Under the pieces are notes generated by a model that saw nothing but the letters and a program-made list of their open reading frames with translations, did no database searches and was not told where the DNA came from. Of a stretch of DNA of 12,778 nucleotides, positions 6,001-12,778 are shown in pieces. Source of the stretch: JBHENN01 sp046262015 (lineage in GTDB: Bacteria > Actinomycetota > CADDZG01 > WHSQ01); the NCBI GenBank assembly GCA_046262015.1, contig JBHENN010000026.1, forward strand, positions 1 through 12,778, in the 5' to 3' direction. The first letter of the stretch is position 1. Each line of letters starts with the position of its first letter. The position numbers and the translations under genes are program-made.

Positions 6001-8730
6001 CTACTTGGAGGTCGTCGCCGCCTCTCCCAGCACCGACTGTGCCGCGGCAAGGCGGGCCGTCGGGATGCGGAACGGCGAGCACGACACGTAGTCGAGCCCG
6101 ATCCGATCGCAGAACATCACCGAATCGGGGTCGCCGCCGTGCTCACCGCAGATCCCCAGATGGATGCCGGGGTTGCCCTCGCGCCCGCCGTCCACGGCAA
6201 GCTCCATCAAGCGACCGACGCCGGGCTCGTCGATCGTAACGAATGGGTTGGCCGGCACGAGCTTCCGCTCTTCGTACATCGCCAGGAACTTGCCGATGTC
6301 GTCGCGCGAGAACCCGAACGCCGTCTGGGCGAGGTCGTTGGTCCCGAACGAGAAGAAGTCCGCGTGCTCGGCGATCGCGGCAGCAGTAACGGCCGCGCGG
6401 GGAAGCTCGATCATCGTCCCGAACTCGATACGCAGGTCGACCCCTGCTTTGTCGAGCACCTTCTGGACGACCGGCTCCAGCTCCTCGCGCATCTGAGAGA
6501 GCTCCTCGGCCGTCGAGACCAGCGGGATCATGATCTCCGGCCGGGGATCCTTACCCTTCTTCTTGAGCTTCGCCGCGGCTTCGGCGATCGCCCGGACCTG
6601 CATCGCGTAGAGGCCCGGCTTGACGATCCCCAGACGCACTCCCCGCAGCCCGAGCATCGGGTTCGACTCGTGCAGCTCCTCGACCTTCTTGAGCATCGTC
6701 TCGGCATCCTTCATCGAGAGCTTCTCGCCTCGGACCACGACCTTGCGCCTGCCGGTGGCCTGCGCGACGGCTACCGCAGACGCGAGGTCGACATGGTTGG
6801 GGAGGAACTCGTGGAGCGGCGGATCCAGGAGCCGCACCGTGACCGGCAACCCGTCCATCGCCTGGAAGATGCCGACGAAATCCTTGCGCTGCAGGGGTAG
6901 GAGGGAGTCGTACGCCTCTTTCTCTTCCTCGTCGGTGCCGGCGAAGATCATCTTGCGCACCGCGGCCACCCGCTCCTCCCCGAGGAACATGTGCTCGGTG
7001 CGGCAGAGCCCGATGCCCTGGGCCCCGCGCGCCCGTGCGTTGCTGGACTGCTCGGGTGTGTCGGCGTTCGCCCGCACCTTGAGGCGTCGCTTGCCGTCGG
7101 CGACGGTCATGAACACCTCGTACGCACGCCACATCGCCGACCGCCGGGCGTTCTTGTCGCCGAGGATCGCCGCCTCGAGAACGGATGCCTCGGTCTCGAG
7201 CGGGCCGGCGTAGACGGTCCCGTCGGTCCCGTCGATCGTGATCCACTCGCCTTCCGTGACCGTCACACCACCAACCGTGAAACGCTTCGCGCCGCGTTCT
7301 ATGCGTATGGCCTCGGCTCCGCAGACGGCGGGGATCCCCTCCCCGCGCGCGACCACCGCGGCGTGCGAGTTGGTGCCCCCGGCCGAGGTCAGGATGCCCT
7401 GGGACGCGACCATCCCGTGGTAGTCGTCCGGTGTCGTCTCGCGTCTTACGAGGATGACCTTGCCGCCGTCTTCTGCAAGACGGGCGGCGTCGTCGGCGGT
7501 GAACACGACCCGGCCCACGGCCGCTCCGGGAGACGCGTTCAGGCCCTTGGCTATGGGCACGGTAGATCCCTTCAGCTCCGCCTTGATGATGGGCTTGAAG
7601 AGCTCGTCCAACTTGGCCGCGGTTAGACGATCCCGGACCGCGGTCTCGGCGTCGATCCACCCCTGTTCCACCATGTCGAGGGCGATCACCCATTCCGCCA
7701 CCGAGGTGCGTTTGCCGATCCGGGTCTGGAGCAGCCACAGCTTGCCCTCTTCGACGGTGAACTCGATGTCGTTCATGTCCCTGTAGTGCTGCTCGAGCCG
7801 ATCCATGTGCTGCTGGAGCTCGGTCCACGCCTCGGGCTGAACGTCCCCCATCTCGGCGAGAGGGATCGTGTTCCGGATACCCGCCACGACGTCTTCACCT
7901 TGCGCGTTCTCCAGGTAGTCGCCGTAGGGGCGTGGCTCCCCCGTCGACGGATCGCGGGTAAAGGCCACGCCCGTCCCCGAGTTGCCGCCCCGGTTGCCGA
8001 AGACCATCGTCTGCACGTTGACCGCGGTACCGAGGTCGTCCGAGATCTTGTTACGGCGACGGTAATCCTGGGCGCGCCGGTTGTCCCACGACCTGAACAC
8101 GGCTTCGATCGCGAGGTGCAGCTGCTCGGTCGGATCCTGCGGGAACTCCCGCTTGGCCTTGCGCTTGACGATCTTCTTAAAGGTCGCGACCAGCGCTCGC
8201 AGGTCGTCCGCCTTGAGGTCGACGTCGTTCTCGACGCCCTTTCTCTCCTTGGCCTCCTCGATCGCGTGCTCGAACAGGTCCCCGTCGATCTCCAGCACGG
8301 TCTTCCCGAACATCTGCACGAGCCGGCGGTAGGAGTCCCATGCGAACCGGTCCGACGAGGTCTGCTTCGCCAGCCCCTTCACGCTGTCGTCGTTGAGGCC
8401 GACGTTGAGGACCGTGTCCATCATCCCCGGCATCGAGAAACGAGCCCCCGACCGCACCGACACCAGCAGGGGGTCGGCGGGGTCGCCAAGGTCGCGCCCC
8501 ATGTTCTCTTCGAGCTTCTTGCGGTGCTCGGCAACCTCGTCGAGCAGCCCTTCGGGGAAGCTCGCGCCTGCCCTCCGGTAGGCGTTGCACGCCTCGGTCG
8601 TGATCGTGAACCCGGGCGGGACCGGCAGGCCGATCTTGGTCATCTCAGCGAGGTTCGCCCCTTTGCCTCCCAGCAGGTCCTTCTGGGACGCGTCACCCTC
8701 GTCGAAGTCGTAGACCCATATCTGCGCCAT
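6001..8730 (-). CDS. ppdK: Pyruvate, phosphate dikinase
   Basis: This 909-residue enzyme interconverts pyruvate + ATP + Pi and PEP + AMP + PPi in the cytoplasm. The N-terminal ATP-grasp half (1-355) has LLGGKGANLAEM and SVRSGARFSMPGMMDTVLN. The mobile phosphohistidine domain (about 390-505) has catalytic His456 in GGTNSHAAVVARG. The C-terminal PEP/pyruvate barrel (515-905) has GLCRTEHMFL, EFGTMIELPRAA, FSFGTNDLAQ and catalytic Cys861 in GICGEHGGDP. Length and all catalytic residues are those of a working PPDK, not PEP synthase. Oddly, the residue two before His456, normally the Thr phosphorylated by the PPDK regulatory protein (TSH), is Asn454. ATG 8730 overlaps the stop of the preceding small gene (TGATG), with GGAAGG nine bases before. 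PPi-linked PEP formation suggests flexible carbon metabolism or gluconeogenesis. Confidence 0.97.
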   Translation of the reverse strand: MAQIWVYDFDEGDASQKDLLGGKGANLAEMTKIGLPVPPGFTITTEACNAYRRAGASFPEGLLDEVAEHRKKLEENMGRDLGDPADPLLVSVRSGARFSMPGMMDTVLNVGLNDDSVKGLAKQTSSDRFAWDSYRRLVQMFGKTVLEIDGDLFEHAIEEAKERKGVENDVDLKADDLRALVATFKKIVKRKAKREFPQDPTEQLHLAIEAVFRSWDNRRAQDYRRRNKISDDLGTAVNVQTMVFGNRGGNSGTGVAFTRDPSTGEPRPYGDYLENAQGEDVVAGIRNTIPLAEMGDVQPEAWTELQQHMDRLEQHYRDMNDIEFTVEEGKLWLLQTRIGKRTSVAEWVIALDMVEQGWIDAETAVRDRLTAAKLDELFKPIIKAELKGSTVPIAKGLNASPGAAVGRVVFTADDAARLAEDGGKVILVRRETTPDDYHGMVASQGILTSAGGTNSHAAVVARGEGIPAVCGAEAIRIERGAKRFTVGGVTVTEGEWITIDGTDGTVYAGPLETEASVLEAAILGDKNARRSAMWRAYEVFMTVADGKRRLKVRANADTPEQSSNARARGAQGIGLCRTEHMFLGEERVAAVRKMIFAGTDEEEKEAYDSLLPLQRKDFVGIFQAMDGLPVTVRLLDPPLHEFLPNHVDLASAVAVAQATGRRKVVVRGEKLSMKDAETMLKKVEELHESNPMLGLRGVRLGIVKPGLYAMQVRAIAEAAAKLKKKGKDPRPEIMIPLVSTAEELSQMREELEPVVQKVLDKAGVDLRIEFGTMIELPRAAVTAAAIAEHADFFSFGTNDLAQTAFGFSRDDIGKFLAMYEERKLVPANPFVTIDEPGVGRLMELAVDGGREGNPGIHLGICGEHGGDPDSVMFCDRIGLDYVSCSPFRIPTARLAAAQSVLGEAATTSK

Positions 8731-8993
8731 CAGTGCCCGCCTTCCGGCTCCTCGAGATCGAGATCGATCGACTCATCCGCGTCCGACAGCTCGAGGTCGA
8801 GGCGACCCCGGTGCCCGTGCGCGTCCCACACCCGCAGTGACCAGCGGCCGGGACCGAGGTGGAAGGTGTAACGCCCCTCGTCGTCCACCTGGACCTGGTC
8901 GAGGACGTCTCCGTTCGCGTTGTGCACCTCGACGGTGGCTCCCCCGGCGGCCTGGTTGCCGTGGACGGTCACCCTCCCGGACAGAGTTGTCAT
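8730..8993 (-). CDS. Small transthyretin/carboxypeptidase-regulatory-like protein, 87 aa
   Basis: The protein MTTLSGRVTVHGNQAAGGAT... follows the CarboxypepD_reg-like beta-sandwich pattern. It has an opening G-x-V strand (5-10), GGATVEVHNANGDVLDQVQVD (17-37), the turn DDEGRYTFHLGPGRWSLRV (37-55) and a last strand ending in acidic DADESIDLDLEEPE (71-84). The PGxWxLRV motif also recalls actinobacterial DUF1416 proteins, so it may be a distant member. There is no signal peptide or membrane segment, so it should be cytoplasmic, unlike most proteins with this fold. Its ATG overlaps the glyS stop by four bases (ATGA) and its TGA overlaps the ppdK start (TGATG), so it is surely made in step with both. 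It has no catalytic motif; a binding or regulatory role on GlyRS or PPDK is speculation. Confidence 0.85.
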   Translation of the reverse strand: MTTLSGRVTVHGNQAAGGATVEVHNANGDVLDQVQVDDEGRYTFHLGPGRWSLRVWDAHGHRGRLDLELSDADESIDLDLEEPEGGH

Positions 8994-10318
8994 CCCTCGA
9001 ACCTCTTTCTCAGATAGTCGATGACCCCATCGATGCCGATCCGCTCCTGCTCCATGCTGTCGCGCTCCCTGACTGTCACGGCGTGGTCCTCGAGTGTGTC
9101 GAAGTCGACGGTGATGCAGAACGGCGTCCCGACCTCGTCCTGGCGGCGGTAACGCCTGCCGATCGCCTGCGTGACGTCGACGTCGGTGACGAAGTGCGGG
9201 CGGATCGCAGCCGCCACCTTCTCGGCGACGGGCACGAGGTCGGCGTGCTTCGACAACGGGAGCACCGCCACCTTGGTCGGCGCGAGGCGCTTGTCCAGCT
9301 TGAGCACCGTGCGCTTCTCCATCTTTCCTTGTGCGCTGCGCGCCTCCTCTTCGTGATAAGCGTCGATCAGGAAGGCGAGGGTCGGCCGCTCGACGCCGAC
9401 CGCCGGCTCGATGACGTACGGGACGTAGCGCTCCTGGGTATCCGGGTCGAAGTACGACAGGTCTTGGCCCGAGTGCTCCGAGTGGGCCTTGAGATCGAAG
9501 TCGGTGCGGTTGGCGATCCCCTCGACCTCGGACCAACCCATGTCGGGGAAGTCGTACTCGATGTCGTAGGTGCGCTTGGCGTAGTGCGAGAGCTCGTCGG
9601 CGCCGTGCTCCCGAAGCCGGAGCCGGTCGGCGCTCATGCCGAGGTCGGTGTACCAGCGCATCCGCTCCGCGACCCAGAAGTCCTGCCATTCGTCGTCGGT
9701 CCCGGGCTTGCAGAAGAACTCCATCTCCATCTGCTCGAACTCGCGCGTTCGGAAGACGAAGTTGCCGGGCGTGATCTCGTTGCGGAACGACTTGCCTTGC
9801 TGTGCGATCCCGAAGGGGATCCTCTTGCGCGACGCCTGCTGCACCGTCACGAAGTCCACGAACATGCCCTGGGCGGTCTCAGGCCTCAGGTAAACCGCGT
9901 GCGCGGAATCCTCCACCGGACCCATGTGCGTCCTGAACATCAGGTTGAAGTGACGCGGCTCGGTCCACGCCGGCTCGGTGCCGCAATTAGGACAGTTGCG
10001 CGCGAGGTCGATGTGATCGGCCCGGAACCGATTGTGGCAACGGGTGCACTCGACCAGAGGGTCGGTGAAGGTGGCGACGTGGCCCGATGCCTCCCAGACC
10101 TTGGGTGACATCAGGATCGAGCTCTCGAGGCCCACCACGTCGTCCCGCTCGTGGACCATGGAGCGCCACCACTCCGCCTTCACGTTGCGCTTGAGCTCGA
10201 CCCCCAGGGGGCCCCAGTCCCAGGCGGACCGTAGCCCGCCGTAGATCTCGCTGGACTGGAAGACGATGCCCCTGCGCTTGCAGAGGTTGACGATGGTATC
10301 GAGAGAGGCCCTTTCCAT
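8990..10318 (-). CDS. glyS: Glycyl-tRNA synthetase, alpha2 type
   Basis: This 442-residue class II synthetase charges tRNA-Gly. Visible parts are the N-terminal CKRRGIVFQSSEIYGGLRSAWDWGPLG (13-39); a zinc-binding insert with Cys91, Cys94, Cys109 and Cys112 (CTRC...CPNC); motif 2 at 176-200 (KSFRNEITPGNFVFRTREFEQ); the glycine-pocket region EMEFF; motif 3 at 301-317 (YVIEPAVGVERPTLAFL); and the anticodon-binding domain from about 345 to the end. This is the eukaryote/archaea/actinobacteria-type dimer, not the alpha2beta2 enzyme of most bacteria. ATG 10318 is chosen because family proteins begin here and a promoter ends seven bases before it. An in-frame GTG at 10366 would add 16 non-conserved residues and lies upstream of the promoter. 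It heads the minus-strand gene run. Confidence 0.95.
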   Translation of the reverse strand: MERASLDTIVNLCKRRGIVFQSSEIYGGLRSAWDWGPLGVELKRNVKAEWWRSMVHERDDVVGLESSILMSPKVWEASGHVATFTDPLVECTRCHNRFRADHIDLARNCPNCGTEPAWTEPRHFNLMFRTHMGPVEDSAHAVYLRPETAQGMFVDFVTVQQASRKRIPFGIAQQGKSFRNEITPGNFVFRTREFEQMEMEFFCKPGTDDEWQDFWVAERMRWYTDLGMSADRLRLREHGADELSHYAKRTYDIEYDFPDMGWSEVEGIANRTDFDLKAHSEHSGQDLSYFDPDTQERYVPYVIEPAVGVERPTLAFLIDAYHEEEARSAQGKMEKRTVLKLDKRLAPTKVAVLPLSKHADLVPVAEKVAAAIRPHFVTDVDVTQAIGRRYRRQDEVGTPFCITVDFDTLEDHAVTVRERDSMEQERIGIDGVIDYLRKRFEG

Positions 10319-10324
10319 CCGGGC

Positions 10325-10352
10325 ATGATAGTCGTCGTGACGTCGCAACCAA
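10325..10352 (-). promoter_or_regulatory. glyS promoter, placed for a leaderless transcript
   Basis: TTGGTT (10347-10352), a 16-base spacer and TATCAT (10325-10330) are followed by exactly six bases and then ATG 10318. Transcription would therefore start on the A of the start codon. No Shine-Dalgarno-like sequence precedes the ATG, which agrees. Leaderless mRNAs are common in actinobacteria. This promoter probably drives at least glyS, the 87-residue gene and ppdK. Confidence 0.5.
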
Positions 10353-10407
10353 GGTGCCCGCACCACGTCTGCCGCTCGTCGGATCGCAGAGATGAGGTGC
10401 GGGACCC

Positions 10408-11733
10408 ATAGAGCTACTGCTGGGATTCGCAGCCGTCTTCATCCTCACCATCGGCACTGCTTTCTTCGTCGCCAGCGAGTTCTCGTTGGTAGCGGTCGAG
10501 CGCGCTCAGGTCGAACGGCTCGCCCAACAAGGTCATCCCCGGGCCAAGAGCACGCTGCTGGCGCTCAAGAGCCTGTCGTTCCAGCTGTCGGGGGCGCAGC
10601 TCGGGATCACCGTGACCGCGCTGCTCGTCGGCTTCATAGTCGAGCCGACCCTGGGACGTGGGCTCGAGCCGGTCGTCGAGCGCCTCCCCTTCGTCGCCGA
10701 GGGGTCGGCCGGCAACCTCGCGGTGTCCCTGGGGCTGTTGATCGCCACGGTGATCCAGATGGTCGTGGGCGAGCTCCTCCCGAAGAACCTCGCCATCGCC
10801 AAGCCGATGGAGACGGCATTCGCCGTCGCCACCCCTTTCCGGTTGCTCAATGCGTTCCTGCGTCCGCTGATCGTCTTCTTCAACTCGGCCGCCAACCGGA
10901 CCGTGCGCGCTCTCGGCATCGAGCCCAGTGACGAGATCTCTTCGGCCCACTCGCTCGAGGAGATCGAGGTCTTGATCCAGTCGTCCCGGGCCGAGGGGAC
11001 CTTGCCCGAGGCGGACTTTGCGCTCCTGGCGAGATCGATCACGTTCGGAGGCAAGACGGCGGCGGATGCGCTGATCCCGCGCACGGCGATGGTCGCGCTC
11101 CCCCAGGCAGCGACACTGGCCGACCTGAGGGAGGTCGCCCTGCACTCCGGCCACTCCCGGTTCCCCGTGTACGCGACCGACCTCGACGACATCGCGGGCA
11201 TCGCGCACATCAAGGACATCTACTCGGTCCCGTACGAGGCCCGGGAGACGACCTCGGTCACCGGGATCGTTCGAGACGCTCTCGTGGTACCCGAATCTCG
11301 CAGCCTCCGGTCGCTCCTGATGGAGATGCGGCGCCGACGGGTGCACATCGCGGTGGTGATCGACGAGTACGGGGGGACGGCGGGGATCGTCACCCTCGAG
11401 GACCTCATCGAGGAGATCGTGGGGGACATCGAGGACGAGCACGACCCTGACGGCGAGACGCTCGTTCGGGACCGTTCGGTCCCCGCCGGCGTCCATCTCC
11501 TGTCGGGGATGCTGCACGCCGATGAGGTTCGGGCCGCGACCGGCTTCACGATCCCCGAGGGGGACTACGACACGCTCGCCGGGTTCCTCTTGAGCCTGTT
11601 CGATCGCATCCCCCAGAAGGGGGACCAGATAGCGACCGACGGGTGGGAGTTCAAGGTCACCGCGATGGACCGCAACCGCATCGCCGAGGTGCTCGTCGTG
11701 CGCGGCGGACAGGCTTCCGAGGCCGACGGATGA
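10408..11733 (+). CDS. CNNM/CorC-type membrane protein (DUF21-CBS-CBS-CorC_HlyC), first copy
   Basis: This protein of about 441 residues has a DUF21 membrane domain at 1-180: helix 1 FAAVFILTIGTAFFVASEF, then LSGAQLGITVTALLVGFIVEP, and the conserved GELLPKN at 121-127. Two CBS domains follow (about 218-275 with LIPRTAMVALPQ, and 290-348 with VVIDEYGGTAGIVTLEDL), then a CorC_HlyC domain (360-435). The family includes Mg2+ exporters (CorC, MpfA, CNNM), so divalent-cation efflux controlled by nucleotide binding is likely; older hemolysin labels are misleading. The start is odd: an in-frame TGA at 10393 closes the frame, and the first ATG/GTG/TTG is TTG 10486, inside the protein after helix 1. 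Homology requires a start near ATA 10408 or CTG 10417/10420, or a one-base error. The stop overlaps the next paralogue by ATGA. Confidence 0.9.
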   Translation: MELLLGFAAVFILTIGTAFFVASEFSLVAVERAQVERLAQQGHPRAKSTLLALKSLSFQLSGAQLGITVTALLVGFIVEPTLGRGLEPVVERLPFVAEGSAGNLAVSLGLLIATVIQMVVGELLPKNLAIAKPMETAFAVATPFRLLNAFLRPLIVFFNSAANRTVRALGIEPSDEISSAHSLEEIEVLIQSSRAEGTLPEADFALLARSITFGGKTAADALIPRTAMVALPQAATLADLREVALHSGHSRFPVYATDLDDIAGIAHIKDIYSVPYEARETTSVTGIVRDALVVPESRSLRSLLMEMRRRRVHIAVVIDEYGGTAGIVTLEDLIEEIVGDIEDEHDPDGETLVRDRSVPAGVHLLSGMLHADEVRAATGFTIPEGDYDTLAGFLLSLFDRIPQKGDQIATDGWEFKVTAMDRNRIAEVLVVRGGQASEADG

Positions 11734-12778
11734 CCCTCTGGTACCTGGCCGTCGGGGTTGCCCTCCTGCTCCTCAACGCCTTCTTCGTCGCCGCGGAGTT
11801 CGCCGCGGTCGCCGCCCGGCGCGAGAGGATCGAGTCCCTTGCGCAGGGAGGCAAGCTCGCCGCCCGCACCGCGATCAAGTCGTCCCGCGAGCTCTCGTTC
11901 ATGCTCGCCGGCGCGCAACTCGGGATCACGATGGCGTCGCTCGGTCTCGGGTTCGTCGCCGAGCCCGCGGTGGCCCACCTGATCGAGGCTGGGATAGAGC
12001 CCTTCGTCGCGCTGCCGTCGGGGGTGCTCCACGCGATCTCCTTCACCGTCGCGCTCGCGATCGTGTCGTTCCTCCACATGGTGGTCGGAGAGATGGCGCC
12101 CAAGAACATCGCCATCTCCCGTCCCGAACGGAGCGCCCTCGTCCTCGCGATCCCCTTCCGCGCCTACGCCAACCTCTTCCGCCCGTTCATCCACGTGCTG
12201 AACCACATGGCCAACGGACTGGTCCGCATGCTGCGCGTCGAGCCCGTCGACGAGCTCCGCTCGATCCATTCGATCGAAGACATCTCGGCGGTGATCAGCG
12301 AGTCCGCCCGCGGCGGATACCTCGGCAAGTTCGAACACCTGCTCTTGTCGGGGGCGGTCCGCTTCGGCGAGCGTGACGCGGGGTCCGTCATGATCCCTCG
12401 GACCGAGATCGTCGCGTTGCCGGCGACGGCCACGCCGGTAGAGATCGAGCAGGTTCTGGTGACGAGCGGCCACTCCCGGCTACCCGTGTACCGCGACGAC
12501 CTCGACCAGGTTCTCGGGTTCGTGCACGCCAAGGAGGTGCTGGCGGTGCCCGAGATCGACAGGGACCGGCCGCTCCGGTCAGAGCTGATCCGCGAGATGC
12601 TCGTCGTGCCGGAGTCCCGCAAGCTGCATCCCCTGCTCCTCGACATGCGGCGCGAGCGCCGCCACTTCGCCCTCGTGGTGGACGAGCACGGTGGCACCGC
12701 AGGCATCGTGACCCTCGAGGACCTGCTCGAGGAGCTCGTCGGGGACATCCGCGACGAGCACGACCAGGGAGAAGCGGG
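11730..12778 (+). CDS. CNNM/CorC-type membrane protein, second copy (cut by window end)
   Basis: ATG 11730 overlaps the stop of the first copy (ATGA), and 349 codons are open to the window end. The DUF21 domain (1-170) shows helix 1 LWYLAVGVALLLLNAFFVAAEF, LAGAQLGITMASLGLGFVAEP and HMVVGEMAPKNIAI (116-129). CBS 1 is at about 218-275 (MIPRTEIVALP, GHSRLPVYRDDLDQVLGF) and CBS 2 at about 287-343 (VVDEHGGTAGIVTLEDLLEELVGDI). The C-terminal CorC_HlyC domain would lie beyond the window. It is clearly a paralogue of the gene before it, same order of domains with many shared motifs but diverged along the length. Adjacent DUF21 pairs are common in actinobacteria, and coupled translation suggests a heterodimer, since CNNM/CorC proteins work as dimers. 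Confidence 0.95.
   Translation, partial: MTLWYLAVGVALLLLNAFFVAAEFAAVAARRERIESLAQGGKLAARTAIKSSRELSFMLAGAQLGITMASLGLGFVAEPAVAHLIEAGIEPFVALPSGVLHAISFTVALAIVSFLHMVVGEMAPKNIAISRPERSALVLAIPFRAYANLFRPFIHVLNHMANGLVRMLRVEPVDELRSIHSIEDISAVISESARGGYLGKFEHLLLSGAVRFGERDAGSVMIPRTEIVALPATATPVEIEQVLVTSGHSRLPVYRDDLDQVLGFVHAKEVLAVPEIDRDRPLRSELIREMLVVPESRKLHPLLLDMRRERRHFALVVDEHGGTAGIVTLEDLLEELVGDIRDEHDQGEA

Noticed and set aside
5122..6900. Plus-strand open frame of 592 codons over dgt and ppdK
   Set aside because: Antisense to two complete enzymes with intact active sites; composition (His/Arg/Asp/Leu rich) is typical of reverse-strand shadows.
8994..9689. Extension of the 87-residue gene into glyS
   Set aside because: Out-of-frame shadow of glyS; the ATGA overlap at 8990-8993 marks the real start.
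7786..10108. Two overlapping plus-strand frames (7786-8871, 8837-10108)
   Set aside because: Both lie antisense to ppdK, the 87-residue gene and glyS, without ribosome binding sites or recognisable domains.

Overview
The window is GC-rich, densely coded DNA from a bacterium, most likely a member of the Actinomycetota outside the well-studied Mycobacteriales/Streptomycetales. The pointers are the high GC, an alpha2-type glycyl-tRNA synthetase, a short HrdB/SigA-type primary sigma factor directly behind dnaG, a YtxH-type small protein, tandem DUF21-CBS-CorC membrane proteins, tRNA genes without encoded CCA, and a glyS promoter placed for a leaderless transcript. The phylum call is inference; no rRNA or other marker is present. 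No CRISPR array, insertion sequence, integrase or toxin-antitoxin pair was seen.

Left part (1-1845), loosely packed. It holds the last codons of an unidentified gene, a GTG-started 59-residue single-span membrane protein with a promoter and a palindrome in front, and a convergent gene for a secreted four-cysteine beta-rich protein of unknown function. Next comes a headless C-terminal end of a blue-copper (cupredoxin) protein abutting the 3' end of a tRNA gene with anticodon CAT, then tRNA-Asn(GTT). A YtxH-type protein follows on the plus strand. An imperfect inverted repeat brackets tRNA-Asn, and each arm carries the same TTGGAC hexamer, placing it as a -35 box facing away from tRNA-Asn.

Central part (1861-10318), one tight minus-strand run. 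In transcription order it is glyS, an 87-residue transthyretin/carboxypeptidase-regulatory-like protein, ppdK, dgt, dnaG, rpoD. The first three overlap by ATGA and TGATG junctions, and dnaG/rpoD overlap by TGATG, so translational coupling is likely. The run joins glycine charging, pyruvate/PEP interconversion, dNTP control, replication priming and the housekeeping sigma factor, an extended form of the classical dnaG-rpoD macromolecular-synthesis cluster.

Right part (10408-12778), plus strand, divergent from glyS. Two adjacent paralogous CNNM/CorC-type membrane proteins overlap by ATGA; the second runs off the window. The first has no normal start codon in front of its conserved first membrane segment.

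The most interesting points are: the small beta-sandwich gene between glyS and ppdK, at a place where Firmicutes keep the PPDK regulatory kinase, together with an Asn in place of the regulated Thr of PPDK; the cupredoxin tail fused up to a tRNA end; the duplicated promoter element around tRNA-Asn; and the non-canonical start of the first CorC gene.
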